64,000 nucleotides of DNA from Gluconobacter sphaericus NBRC 12467. Its GTDB lineage: Bacteria > Pseudomonadota > Alphaproteobacteria > Acetobacterales > Acetobacteraceae. This document shows positions 7,376-16,785 of this stretch, one piece after another (positions within the stretch are counted from its first letter, which is position 1; each line of letters starts with the position of its first letter). The stretch is from the NCBI RefSeq assembly GCF_006539125.1, contig NZ_BJMK01000005.1, positions 1 through 64,000 on the forward strand. Direction: 5' to 3'. The notes under the pieces were generated by a model. It saw only the letters and a program-made list of their open reading frames with translations, was not told the origin of the DNA and ran no database searches. The position numbers and the translations under genes are program-made.

Positions 7376-7942
7376 ATGAAACAGCAAGCCAACCTTATCC
7401 GGGCCGGCCAGGTCATCGAGCATGACGGTCGCCGCTGGACGGTTCTCAAGCAGCAGATCATCACCCCGGGCAAGGGTGGCGCCTTCATTCAGGTCGAAAT
7501 GCGCGACCTCAAGACGGGCAACAAGACCAACGAGCGTTGGAGAACGGCTGACTCCGTCGAGCGTCTGATGACGGAAGACAAGGACTACACCTATTCCTAC
7601 ATGGATGGTGACAATGTCGTCCTGATGGACCCGGAGACGTTCGAGCAGCTGATCCTCGCCAAGGACATCTTCGGCGACCAGTTCGCCTTCCTTCAGGACA
7701 ACATGCCGCTGAACGTCAAGCTGGTCGAAGGCGACCCGGTTGGCGTGGAACTGCCGCCTCATGTGACCCTGGAAATCACGGAAGCTGATCCGGTGGTCAA
7801 AGGTCAGACGGCCAGCTCGTCCTACAAGCCCGCCGTCCTGTCCAATGGCGTCAAGACGCTGGTCCCCCCGTTCATCGAAGCCGGTGAGCGCATTGTTGTC
7901 CGCACGGAAGACGCCTCCTACGTCGAACGCGCGAAGGACTGA
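7376..7942 (+). CDS. efp: elongation factor P
   Basis: A 188-residue EF-P with the KOW-like N-domain and two OB domains. EF-P enters the ribosomal E site and rescues ribosomes stalled at polyproline. The modifiable lysine is K33 in the loop TPGKGGAF, the position equivalent to lysine 34 of E. coli EF-P, which is beta-lysylated by EpmA/EpmB; both genes are close by. The C-terminal OB domain ends with the usual GERIVVRTEDASYVER block. It precedes the IMPase gene by 6 bases. Confidence 0.96.
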   Translation: MKQQANLIRAGQVIEHDGRRWTVLKQQIITPGKGGAFIQVEMRDLKTGNKTNERWRTADSVERLMTEDKDYTYSYMDGDNVVLMDPETFEQLILAKDIFGDQFAFLQDNMPLNVKLVEGDPVGVELPPHVTLEITEADPVVKGQTASSSYKPAVLSNGVKTLVPPFIEAGERIVVRTEDASYVERAKD

Positions 7943-7948
7943 TCCACC

Positions 7949-8776
7949 ATGCGTCTCTCCCCGCACATGGCCGTCATGCAGGGCGCGGCACAGAAGGCTT
8001 CACGCCGTCTGCTCCGTGATTTTGCAGAGGTCGAACAGCTTCAGGTCAGCATCAAGGGCCCAGGAGATTTCGTCTCCCAGGCTGATCTGCGCGCCGAAAC
8101 CATCCTCCGCGAGGAACTGAGCCGTGCGCGGCCGGGCTACGCCTTCCTGATGGAAGAAAGCGGCGCTTCGGGCGGGGACAACTGGACCTGGCGCTGGATC
8201 GTCGACCCGCTGGACGGCACGACGAACTTCCTCCATGGCATTCCGCACTGGGCCATTTCCATCGGCCTTCAGCGCAGATTGCCGGACGGATCAGTCGAAC
8301 TGGTCGCGGCGGTTGTCTACAACCCGGCTGCCAACGAAATGTTCTGGGCCGAAAAGGGCGTGGGCGCGTTCCTTAACGAGCGTCGCCTCCGCGTCTCCGG
8401 TCGCCGCAACATGCTGGAAGCCGTTTTCGCAACGGGCATTCCCTTTGCGAAGGTCCCTAGCAGCAGCCGTCTGCCGTTCGCCCGCGTTCTTGGTGCCCTG
8501 ATGCCGCAAGTCGCGGGGATTCGCCGCTTCGGTGCCGCTGCCCTCGATCTCGCATGGGTGGCAGCAGGCCGCTACGAAGGCTACTGGGAATTCGGCATCA
8601 AACCATGGGACTGCGCAGCCGGTCTGCTTCTCGTCCGCGAAGCAGGTGGTTATGCGACCGACCCGGATGGCAACGAACTCCATGATTTGCCGGATGACGT
8701 GAATGTCGTTGCCGGAAACACCAACCTGCACGGCACCCTGCGCGCGCTCGTGCATGAGGCCCTGAACCGGGGTTGA
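7949..8776 (+). CDS. inositol monophosphatase family protein
   Basis: A 275-residue Mg-dependent sugar-phosphate phosphatase of the SuhB/IMPase family. Metal-binding motifs are EES at about residue 68, WIVDPLDGTTNFLHGIP at about 81-97 and WDCAAGLLLVREAGG near residue 222. Length is normal. It is cotranscribed with efp (6-base gap). Whether it hydrolyses inositol phosphates or another phosphomonoester such as PAP cannot be told from sequence. Confidence 0.9.
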   Translation: MRLSPHMAVMQGAAQKASRRLLRDFAEVEQLQVSIKGPGDFVSQADLRAETILREELSRARPGYAFLMEESGASGGDNWTWRWIVDPLDGTTNFLHGIPHWAISIGLQRRLPDGSVELVAAVVYNPAANEMFWAEKGVGAFLNERRLRVSGRRNMLEAVFATGIPFAKVPSSSRLPFARVLGALMPQVAGIRRFGAAALDLAWVAAGRYEGYWEFGIKPWDCAAGLLLVREAGGYATDPDGNELHDLPDDVNVVAGNTNLHGTLRALVHEALNRG

Positions 8777-8799
8777 TCTACCGGAGCTGACGAAACTGC

Positions 8800-8828
8800 C
8801 CTCACGCCCCATTGCGGGAGTCGTGAGG
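8800..8828 (+). terminator. hairpin after the efp-IMPase genes
   Basis: Perfect 7-base inverted repeat CCTCACG/CGTGAGG with an inner GC-rich stem. There is no T-run, so termination is uncertain; it could also be a processing or stability element ahead of the OmpA-like gene. Confidence 0.35.
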
Positions 8829-8850
8829 CGTCGTCTAGGATCGGCCTGAC

Positions 8851-9597
8851 ATGAACAGGCCGATCCTCTCCTCCCTTTCTCTGGCGGCCTTTCTGGCCTG
8901 CCTCTCGCTGCCCGCCGCACAGGCACAGGTCACCAGCAATCTGGATGATCTGCCTCAGGGCAAGCCAGCTCCCACAGCAAAAAAACCGGCTGCGGCGCTA
9001 CAGACGGCCCACACCTCGGCCGCACACAGCAACACGAAGCCGGTCTCGCAGAAACCTGCCCCGACAGCCACTCCGGTCAAATCTGCTCCGGCGCATGAGA
9101 CGGTTCCAGGCGTTCCCCCCGCTCCGCCGCCGCCCGTCGTGCTGCCCCCGCCATTCGTTCCAGTCCAGCTCCATCCGCCCGCTCCTCCGGCGGACGTGAC
9201 AGCTGTCGCCGATGCCGCAAGCCATACGGAATCGCTGCCTGACGGTGGATTGCGGGTTCTGTTCGCATCCGGAAGCGACGCGCTGAACGCCGACAGCCTC
9301 AAAACGCTGCAGACCTATGGAACCGAACTCTCCCATCACCCGGAAGAGCGGGTGGTGCTGATCGCTCATGCTACCCTGCCGGGCGATGACGTCTCCATGC
9401 CACGTCGCATCGCGCTGGCCCGTGCGCTCACCGTTCGTTCGATCTTCATTCACGCAGGCGTGGCCACGACCCGTCTCTATCCCCGCGCGCTGGGACGTCC
9501 GGACGCCGGAGACAGCGCACCTGCCGACCGGCTGGATATTGTCATCGAGACAAATCCCGCAGCCCCCTCACCTTCCGCAAACGGCCTGCCAAAATAA
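8851..9597 (+). CDS. secreted proline-rich OmpA-domain protein
   Basis: A 248-residue protein with a Sec signal peptide (hydrophobic residues 5-24, cleavage after AAQA). A long Ala/Pro/Lys-rich linker (about 40-120) contains the run PPAPPPPVVLPPP. A C-terminal OmpA/MotB-like domain (about 130-240) carries LFASGSDALNADSLKTLQTYG and the peptidoglycan-binding region RRIALARALTVRS...LGRPDAGD. It is the first gene of a three-gene set with MotA- and MotB-like proteins (gaps 18 and 3 bases) and is inferred to be their periplasmic wall-contacting partner. Confidence 0.72.
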   Translation: MNRPILSSLSLAAFLACLSLPAAQAQVTSNLDDLPQGKPAPTAKKPAAALQTAHTSAAHSNTKPVSQKPAPTATPVKSAPAHETVPGVPPAPPPPVVLPPPFVPVQLHPPAPPADVTAVADAASHTESLPDGGLRVLFASGSDALNADSLKTLQTYGTELSHHPEERVVLIAHATLPGDDVSMPRRIALARALTVRSIFIHAGVATTRLYPRALGRPDAGDSAPADRLDIVIETNPAAPSPSANGLPK

Positions 9598-9615
9598 CAT
9601 CAGGAAAGACACGCC

Positions 9616-10752
9616 GTGACACGTCCTACGACCTATCTGCTCCGAATGGCCGTTTTCCTTGTCGCGGTCGGCCTTCTGGCCGCGACAATGGGCACGACCC
9701 TGCTTCATGCTTTCAACGCGAACCCCAAACTTGATGCCATCATCCTCGGCGTACTCCTGCTGGGCATCCTGTGGAACCTGCATGTCGTCCAACGCCTCAT
9801 GCCGGAAGTGCACTGGGTTGAGCTCCTGCGTCAGCCCCGCGCCGGTCTGGCCGCTCCCAAGGCGCCGCGCCTGCTCGCCCCCATGGCCAGCATGCTGGCG
9901 GCCCGCAACCGCACGGACCGCCTGACGCTTTCCACCCAGACGACGCAGGCCATGCTCGACAGCCTATCTTCGCGTCTGGATGAAAGCCGGGAAATCTCCC
10001 GCTACATGACGCAGCTCCTGATTTTTCTGGGACTTCTGGGGACGTTCTACGGTCTTCTGCTGACGGTCAGCTCCATCGCATCCGTCATCGGCGGCATGTC
10101 CGCAGGCGGCGGCGATATGGACGTCATGTTCAACCAGCTCAAGACCGGATTGGCCGGACCGCTGGCAGGTATGTCTACAGCGTTCTCAGGTTCGATGTTC
10201 GGTCTGGCCGGCGCACTGGTTCTCGGCTTTCTGGATCTGACGGCCGGTCAGGCCCAGACACGCTTCTTCAACGAGCTGGAAGAATGGCTGGCCGGTGTAA
10301 CGCGCGTCAGCGGCAGCACGGCCATCGACAGCGACGGCGCACCTGTCCCGGCCTATGTTCAGGCCCTGCTCGAACAGACCGCCGAAAATCTGGAAACGCT
10401 CCAGAACGCCGTCTCCCGCAGCGAGGAAAACCGCGTCCGCGAACTACACATGCTCGACAGCCTCCAGGAGCGCCTGCGCGGCATGACGGATCTTCTGGCT
10501 GCAAACCAGACGCTCATGACTCGCACCGCCGAAACCCAGACTGCGCTCCTGCGCCATATGGGCGATGACGGTCCGGGCTCGCAGGGCACAGCGCTCATAC
10601 GAATTGAAACGCATCTCAGCCGACTGATCCAGGAACTGCATGAAGGCCGCGCCCAGACGATCGGAGAGCTCCGCAACGATCTCCGTGTTCTAGCCCGCAC
10701 GATCGCCGCGGCTTCTGGCAGCGCAACGCCCCCCCCCGGCAGGCAGGACTGA
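9616..10752 (+). CDS. MotA/TolQ/ExbB-type proton-channel-like membrane protein
   Basis: A 378-residue protein with a GTG start preceded by AGGA. It has four likely transmembrane segments: residues about 9-30, 38-55, 131-155 and 193-212. The last two carry the FLGLLGTFYGLLLTVSSI and GLAGPLAGMSTAFSGSMFGLAG blocks typical of MotA/TolQ/ExbB pore helices. A long cytoplasmic, probably coiled C-terminal tail (about 240-378) follows. With the MotB-like neighbour it should form a 5:2 type ion-driven motor. No flagellar or Tol genes adjoin it. A standalone envelope motor is inferred. Confidence 0.75.
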   Translation: MTRPTTYLLRMAVFLVAVGLLAATMGTTLLHAFNANPKLDAIILGVLLLGILWNLHVVQRLMPEVHWVELLRQPRAGLAAPKAPRLLAPMASMLAARNRTDRLTLSTQTTQAMLDSLSSRLDESREISRYMTQLLIFLGLLGTFYGLLLTVSSIASVIGGMSAGGGDMDVMFNQLKTGLAGPLAGMSTAFSGSMFGLAGALVLGFLDLTAGQAQTRFFNELEEWLAGVTRVSGSTAIDSDGAPVPAYVQALLEQTAENLETLQNAVSRSEENRVRELHMLDSLQERLRGMTDLLAANQTLMTRTAETQTALLRHMGDDGPGSQGTALIRIETHLSRLIQELHEGRAQTIGELRNDLRVLARTIAAASGSATPPPGRQD

Positions 10753-10755
10753 TCC

Positions 10756-11757
10756 ATGGCCCGGCGCAGACGCGGATCTCACAACGCCCTCGATGCTTGG
10801 CCCGGCTATGTGGACGCTCTGTCCACCCTGCTGATGGTCGTGACATTCGTCCTGCTGGTGTTCGTCGTGGGGCAGCAGTTCCTTTCGGTCTCGCTGTCAC
10901 GACGCGAACACACGCTTGACGCCCTGCAAAAGCAGCTGGCCGAGCTGTCTCACATGCTGTCGATGACAGAAGACAAAAACAAAAGCCTCTCCTCGACCGT
11001 TGCCACCCTATCGGACGAAAAGCAGCACAATCAGGTCCAGCTCCAGACTCTCTCGACCCAGATCGCCGCCCTAACAGGGCAACTTCAGTCAAAAGATCAG
11101 GCTCTGGCCTCGGCTGATGACACGAGCAAACAGCAGAATAGCAAGATCTCTGACCTGCAGGCCCAGATCGAGGAACTGACCCGTCAGCTTCAGGCGATCA
11201 GTAACGCTCTCGATATTGAAAAGAAGGCCGAACAGGGCAAGGACGCCCAGATTGCAGACCTTGGCAACAAGCTCAATCTTGCACTTGCCGACAAGGTCAA
11301 TCAACTCAAGCGCTACCGCTCGGAGTTCTTCGGGCGCCTGCGCGACCTTCTGAAAAACCAGAAGGGCGTAAACGTCGTGGGAGATCGCTTCGTTTTCCAG
11401 TCGGAAATCCTGTTCCCGCAGGGCAGTGCCGATCTGACGCCGGAAGGCCGCAAGGAAATCACGACGCTTGCCCATACCTTCAAACAGGTCGCCTCAACGA
11501 TTCCGACAGATCTTCCGTGGATTCTGCGTGTGGACGGTCACGCCGACCGCCAGCCGATCCACAGCGCCTTTCCCAGCAACTGGGAGCTGTCTTCCGAACG
11601 TGCCATCACCGTGGTCAAGCTGCTCATTGCCGAAGGTGTGGACCCGCACCATCTGGCCGCGACAGGCTTTGCCGACTACCAGCCTCTGGACGCTGCCAGC
11701 ACACCGGCGGCCTATGCCAGAAACCGCAGGATCGAATTCCGTCTGACGGACCGCTGA
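10756..11757 (+). CDS. MotB/OmpA-type peptidoglycan-binding motor partner
   Basis: A 333-residue protein with a basic N-terminus (MARRRRG), then WPGYVDALSTLLMVVTFVL, in which D20 corresponds to the proton-accepting Asp of MotB. One transmembrane helix (about 18-42) is followed by a long coiled coil (about 50-190), then an OmpA-like domain (about 205-333) with SSERAITVVKLL and ARNRRIEFRL for peptidoglycan binding. It is encoded 3 bases after the MotA-like gene. The coiled coil is longer than in flagellar MotB, suggesting a stator spanning more of the periplasm. The partner and job are unknown. Confidence 0.76.
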   Translation: MARRRRGSHNALDAWPGYVDALSTLLMVVTFVLLVFVVGQQFLSVSLSRREHTLDALQKQLAELSHMLSMTEDKNKSLSSTVATLSDEKQHNQVQLQTLSTQIAALTGQLQSKDQALASADDTSKQQNSKISDLQAQIEELTRQLQAISNALDIEKKAEQGKDAQIADLGNKLNLALADKVNQLKRYRSEFFGRLRDLLKNQKGVNVVGDRFVFQSEILFPQGSADLTPEGRKEITTLAHTFKQVASTIPTDLPWILRVDGHADRQPIHSAFPSNWELSSERAITVVKLLIAEGVDPHHLAATGFADYQPLDAASTPAAYARNRRIEFRLTDR

Positions 11758-11767
11758 TCCCACTCCC

Positions 11768-11795
11768 GCCTGTCTTGTCACAAAGGCAGGCTTTT
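11768..11795 (+). terminator. terminator after the MotAB-like operon
   Basis: Stem GCCTGTCTT/AAGGCAGGC (one G-T pair) with loop GTCACA, followed by TTTT. It separates the motor operon from lepA. Confidence 0.7.
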
Positions 11796-11806
11796 ACGCA
11801 GATCTA

Positions 11807-11835
11807 CTGACATTTCTGCGATAATCCCTTATGTA
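11807..11835 (+). promoter_or_regulatory. candidate lepA promoter
   Basis: Two overlapping options: an extended -10, TGC-GATAAT (11817-11825), or CTGACA (11807-11812) with a 17-base spacer to TATGTA (11830-11835). Either gives a very short or absent leader before the ATG at 11842. Confidence 0.35.
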
Positions 11836-11841
11836 GCACCC

Positions 11842-13644
11842 ATGACCGATACCCCGCTCTCTCTTATCCGCAATTTCTCGATCATCGCCCACATCGATCA
11901 CGGTAAATCGACGCTGGCCGATCGCCTGATTCAGGCCTGTGGTGCCCTGACCGCGCGTGAGATGAAAAACCAGGTCCTCGATTCGATGGAACTCGAGCAG
12001 GAGCGCGGGATCACCATCAAGGCGCAGACCGTCCGCCTGACCTATCCGGCCAAGGACGGCAAGGTTTACACGCTGAATCTCATGGACACGCCGGGCCATG
12101 TCGACTTCGCCTACGAAGTCAGCCGCTCGCTCGCTGCCTGTGAAGGCTCGCTTCTGGTGGTCGATGCCTCTCAGGGCGTGGAAGCCCAGACGCTGGCGAA
12201 CGTCTATCAGGCCCTCGACGCCAACCATGAAATCGTCCCGGTCCTGAACAAGATCGACCTTCCGGCTGCTGAGCCCGAGCGCGTCCGCGCCCAGATCGAA
12301 GACGTAGTTGGCATTCCTGCCGATGACGCCGTCGAAATCAGCGCCAAGACCGGCATCAATATCGAAGGCGTACTCGAAGCCCTTGTCCAGCGCCTCCCTG
12401 CCCCTACGGGTGATGCCGAAGCCCCGCTTCAGGCCCTGCTGGTCGATAGCTGGTACGATGCCTATCTTGGCGTCATCATTCTCGTCCGTATCAAGGATGG
12501 TCGCCTCAAACGTGGTGACCGCATCCGCATGATGCAGACCGGCGCAACCTATCATGTCGATCAGGTCGGCGTGTTCCTGCCCAAAATGCAGTCGGTCGAT
12601 AGCCTCGGTCCGGGCGAAATGGGCTACATCAACGCTGCCATCAAGACCGTCGCGGACTGCAATGTCGGCGACACTGTCACCCTTGACCGCCGCCCAGCCG
12701 AAAAAGCTCTGCCGGGCTTCAAGCCCTCCATTCCCGTAGTGTGGTGTGGCCTGTTCCCGATTGATGCCGACGATTTCGAAAAGCTGCGCGACAGTCTTGC
12801 GAAACTGCGCCTGAACGATGCGTCATTCCACTTCGAAGCCGAGACCTCTGCGGCGCTGGGCTTCGGTTTCCGCTGCGGCTTCCTTGGTCTGCTGCATCTG
12901 GAAATCATCCAGGAGCGTCTGTCCCGCGAGTTCAATCTGGACCTGATCGCAACAGCCCCGTCCGTAGTTTACAAGATGCACATGACGGATGGCACGGTCG
13001 AAGATCTGCACAACCCGGCCGACATGCCGGAACTGAGCAAGATCGAAACCATTGATGAGCCGTGGATCAAAGCCACCATCATGGTGCAAGACGAGTATCT
13101 CGGTCCTGTCCTGACGCTGTGCTCCGAGCGCCGTGGCATCCAGGTCGATCTGACCTATGTCGGCAACCGCGCCATGGCCGTCTACCGCCTGCCGCTGAAC
13201 GAAGTGGTGTTCGATTTCTACGATCGCCTAAAATCCATCAGCCGCGGCTATGCCTCGTTCGACTACCAGATGGATGGCTACGAAGAGAGCGATCTCGTCC
13301 GCATTTCCATCCTCGTAAACCACGAACCGGTCGATGCACTGTCCTTCATCTCGCACCGCACCGTCGCAGAACAGCGCGGACGCTCCATCTGTGCGAAGCT
13401 CAAGGACCTGATCCCCAAGCAGCTGTTCAAGATCGCCATTCAGGCCGCCATCGGCTCCAAGGTCATTGCCCGTGAGACCATTGGCGCGCTGTCCAAGGAT
13501 GTGACGGCCAAGTGTTATGGCGGTGACATTTCCCGCAAGCGCAAACTTCTGGATAAGCAGAAGGAAGGCAAAAAGCGCATGCGCCAATTCGGTAAAGTCG
13601 AAATCCCCCAGAGCGCCTTCCTCGCTGCCCTGAAGATGGACTGA
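11842..13644 (+). CDS. lepA: elongation factor 4 (LepA)
   Basis: A 600-residue translational GTPase that back-translocates or remodels ribosomes. GTP-binding motifs are AHIDHGKST (G1, about residue 15), DTPGHVDF (G3, about 82) and NKID (G4, about 136). EF-G-like domains II, III and V follow, then the LepA-specific C-terminal domain with the [16 protein letters not shown] basic tail. Full length with normal ends. It is followed by a glycosyltransferase gene after 10 bases. Confidence 0.97.
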
Positions 13645-13654
13645 TCCCTGCCTT

Positions 13655-15061
13655 ATGTCGAAAAGCGCTGCCATCCTGTTCGTTCACAATGAAGTCGACA
13701 CGATCGGATGGTGGCTCGCACATCATGCGACCATCGGATTTTCAACACTGATCGTCTGTGACGACAATTCGACTGACGGAACAGCCGCGATTTTGTCTAA
13801 CGCGGCCACACTCTACGACATCCGCGTCCATTCTTCCGATACGACCCTGACCGAACGGCTGGACCGTCAGACCCGCTTCCACGCAATGGCTCTGGAACAG
13901 GGCAAAAACGAATTCGACTGGATGATGATCCTGGCGGCGGATGAATATCTGCATTTTGAAACCGCCAGGTCCGTCGCCGAGTTCACTGCCGCCGCATCTG
14001 CCACCATGCTTCCGATAAACTGGTGCCTGTTTGGCTCGTCAGGCCGCACGGTTCCATCCCCCTTCTCTCCGGTTGAAACCTTTACACGGCATGGTCTGCT
14101 GAGCCTGCCTGATCATCGCATCGTTCGGCACCTCGTTCAGCCCCGCCAAATCGGCAACAATCTGCCCGACCCGTTTTCAGCACTTGAGAAAAGTGCAACC
14201 TGGGCCGACAGTCGTATCCTTCATTTCGCCGCTGGCGATCATGAAAGCTTCCTGCGGCGCAACTCCAGCACCACGCCGGACAAAGCCTGGCAGAATTTCG
14301 ACCGCAACGACGCCGAATATACAGGCGCGAGCCGCTGGCTGCCGGAAAGCCGCCGAATTGCCTCTTCCGTCGTACAGGCGTCGCTGACGGATCTTTACTG
14401 GCACCTCAAGGCCACCGTTACTCATGCAGATCGGTCCGTTTTGCAGGATCTCGGCCTAACACCGGCACAATTTTCCACGCCATCATCCCGCCAGCCCCCT
14501 CCGCAGTTCCATTTCTGCACACTCGGCCAGACGAAGCAGCTGATGAAGGACATGCAGACGGGATCTCTCGTGTCTGTCGGGGCGGGAGATATGAATTTCG
14601 GCCGTTACAACCCCCTGATCATGGCCCTCGAAGTATCGGATGGAGATGTCTGGAACGCTTGCCTCTTCACGGAGAACCCACTCCCCGGGCGCTACCTTTC
14701 CCTTCCCGGTTCGCCCACGCTTCTGCCGATGGTGCCGCTTCATGTCATGATCGCAGAAAATAAGGTCCTGTCGCCCATCAGTGGCGCAGAAATCCGGATT
14801 GCCATTCCCGACCATGCTCTGACCAAAATCGACGCCACTACGGCACTCTACACGCGGATGACATCATTCATGGTGCTGACGGCGGAAGGTCATGGTCTTG
14901 CCGATCTTTTGCGGGGGATCGACCGGCTGCCAGCGCCAGACGCCAGCGCGCTGGGCTGTGCCATTGCGATGCTTGCCCCCGACGACGCCGAACGCCTCGC
15001 GCAGGCCTTCCCTGGCCTGATCCCACGAAGCCTCATGCCGCTGCGTCCCCCTCAGCCCTGA
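13655..15061 (+). CDS. glycosyltransferase family 2-like protein
   Basis: A 468-residue cytoplasmic protein. The N-terminal third is a GT2-like fold of the Glyco_tranf_2_4 kind: HNEVDTIGWWLAHHATIGFSTLIVCDDNSTDGT at about residues 10-43, with the nucleotide-sugar aspartates, and a later acidic motif AADEYLHF. The C-terminal half (about 260-468) has no family that I recognise. It lies 10 bases after lepA and may be cotranscribed. The sugar substrate is unknown; a role in capsule or surface polysaccharide is only an inference. Confidence 0.7.
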   Translation: MSKSAAILFVHNEVDTIGWWLAHHATIGFSTLIVCDDNSTDGTAAILSNAATLYDIRVHSSDTTLTERLDRQTRFHAMALEQGKNEFDWMMILAADEYLHFETARSVAEFTAAASATMLPINWCLFGSSGRTVPSPFSPVETFTRHGLLSLPDHRIVRHLVQPRQIGNNLPDPFSALEKSATWADSRILHFAAGDHESFLRRNSSTTPDKAWQNFDRNDAEYTGASRWLPESRRIASSVVQASLTDLYWHLKATVTHADRSVLQDLGLTPAQFSTPSSRQPPPQFHFCTLGQTKQLMKDMQTGSLVSVGAGDMNFGRYNPLIMALEVSDGDVWNACLFTENPLPGRYLSLPGSPTLLPMVPLHVMIAENKVLSPISGAEIRIAIPDHALTKIDATTALYTRMTSFMVLTAEGHGLADLLRGIDRLPAPDASALGCAIAMLAPDDAERLAQAFPGLIPRSLMPLRPPQP

Positions 15062-15392
15062 AGCGACACTCTTCCGGAACAGCGCAAACATGATGAGGCG
15101 GCGCATGTTGTAAAATATACATGCTGGCCCGGGTGATACCGACAGTTTGGACGACCAATTCCGTCTATGATTTCTAGTCGGCAAAGACATACTCGACACG
15201 CGAGCAGATCACCAAGCTCGTTCAATCGAGCGAGCCACTCTTCAACAGCAAAAAAAACCAGAGAGCTCTTCGAACCCTCCAGAACCGAAAAAAAATCGAA
15301 TCCGAAATGAAAAGATATGATCCGGCCCGTGGCAGGAACGGCTTTTTTGACTATAGCTTGGCCCAGCCATTACCTGCCCCCGGAGCGTCCGC
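15062..15392. other. 331-base intergenic region before the purine permease
   Basis: No supportable gene or RNA. AT-rich relative to its surroundings, with A-tracts near 15250-15294 and a short inverted repeat GCTCG/CGAGC around 15217-15236. TTGACT at 15347 could be a -35 box for the permease, but the matching -10 (about 15370) is weak. No purine riboswitch-like consensus was seen. Confidence 0.4.
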
Positions 15393-16727
15393 TTGCTACT
15401 ACCCAGACTCGACCGCTGGTTTCATATCACGGCCCGCGGTTCAACGATCCCACGTGAGATCATTGCCGGACTGACGGTTTTCGGGGCCATGGCCTATATC
15501 GTGGCCGTCAATCCCGCCATCCTTTCGGCAGCGGGTCTGGACCGCCATGACATGGTCATGACGACCATCGCCGGCGCAGTCGCCGGCACACTCCTGATGG
15601 CTCTCTGGGCCAGACTGCCCATCGCCCTCGCTCCCGCCATGAGCAGCAACGTCCTGTTCGCACAGGTCGTCGTCCAGCAGGCCCATGTCAGCCCGCGCAC
15701 GGCCTTCACGGTCGTTCTGTTCAGCGGCCTGTGCTTCACAGCTCTTTCCCTCAGCCAGATCCGCCAGCGCATCATCCGCGGATTCCCGCCTTCAATCGTC
15801 CTCGGCATCCAGATCGCCCTCGGCGCTTTCATTGCCCGGATCGGCCTGACAACAGGCGGGATCGCCGTCCCCTCATCTGAAGGCCTGACATTTGGATCCC
15901 TGCACAACCCGTCCGTTCTACTCAGCATGGCAGGTGTTGCCCTAAGCGCCATCCTCGTGGTGCTGCGCATTCCGGCAGGTCTGCTCATCGCCATTCTGAC
16001 CATCACCATGGCCGGCCTTTTCATCCAGACACCTTCCGGCCCGATCACTCATCTACCCGCCCAGCTTCTGGACTGGCCGCACTACCCGACCAACCTCTTC
16101 CTTCCATTCGATTTCCACGAATATTTTTCCCATCTCGGACTGCTCGTCCCCATCACCCTGTACTTCCTGCTAAGTGATTTCTTCGACGCAACCGCAACCA
16201 TGATGAGCGTCGCCCATCGCGCCGGTCTGGACGGAACAGTCGAAAAACCCGCTCTGGACCATCGCGCCTTCGGTTCCGACGGTGCCGCAAGTATCATTGG
16301 TGCCTCGCTCGGAACATGCACAGTCTCCGCCTATGTCGAGAGCCTTGCAGGCGTTGAAGCCGGTGGTCGCACAGGCCTGAGCGCACTGGTCGTCGCCGTC
16401 CTGTTCGCCCTGTCTTCGGTATTCTGGCCGCTCATCACCGCTATTCCGGCCATTGCCACGGCCCCCGTGCTCATTCTTGTGGGCCTGAACATGCTCGGCA
16501 GCCTCAGTCGGGTCGCCGAAACACCCTCAGAAGCCATCCCGCCTCTGACCATGCTGCTCATCGCAGGTGTGACGGGGAATTTCATGCTGAGCCTGTCATG
16601 TGGCCTGCTGATCTACACCGCGCTCGCTATCGCCACGCGCCGGTTCCAACGCCTGACGCCCATCGTTCTCGGCCTGGATGCCGCCTTCGTCTTCTACATG
16701 ATCCTTCAGGCCCACATGGGCGCATGA
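15393..16727 (+). CDS. AzgA-type purine (hypoxanthine/guanine/adenine) permease
   Basis: A 444-residue inner-membrane transporter of the NCS2/AzgA group, proton symporters of purine bases. TTG start with GGAG upstream. Helical segments run throughout. Signatures include REIIAGLTVFGAMAYIVAVNP at about residue 23-43, the NxxR-region SNVLFAQVVVQQ, and the core SDFFDATATMMSVAHRAG plus SIIGASLGTCTVSAYVESLAG. Length is usual. Substrate specificity is inferred from the AzgA subfamily. Confidence 0.85.
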   Translation: MLLPRLDRWFHITARGSTIPREIIAGLTVFGAMAYIVAVNPAILSAAGLDRHDMVMTTIAGAVAGTLLMALWARLPIALAPAMSSNVLFAQVVVQQAHVSPRTAFTVVLFSGLCFTALSLSQIRQRIIRGFPPSIVLGIQIALGAFIARIGLTTGGIAVPSSEGLTFGSLHNPSVLLSMAGVALSAILVVLRIPAGLLIAILTITMAGLFIQTPSGPITHLPAQLLDWPHYPTNLFLPFDFHEYFSHLGLLVPITLYFLLSDFFDATATMMSVAHRAGLDGTVEKPALDHRAFGSDGAASIIGASLGTCTVSAYVESLAGVEAGGRTGLSALVVAVLFALSSVFWPLITAIPAIATAPVLILVGLNMLGSLSRVAETPSEAIPPLTMLLIAGVTGNFMLSLSCGLLIYTALAIATRRFQRLTPIVLGLDAAFVFYMILQAHMGA

Positions 16728-16785
16728 CTACTTTCGAGATGCAGTTTTAACTCTTTCTTTATGACTTCCGGGCAGGCTGTCTGTC

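Noticed and set aside
9616-11757. Zorya anti-phage system (ZorA/ZorB-like motor)
   Set aside because: The MotA/MotB architecture is similar, but no ZorC, ZorD or ZorE is near and the pair sits with an OmpA-domain gene between efp and lepA, a housekeeping setting.
15062-15392. Purine riboswitch before the purine permease
   Set aside because: No conserved junction sequences of the purine aptamer are visible.
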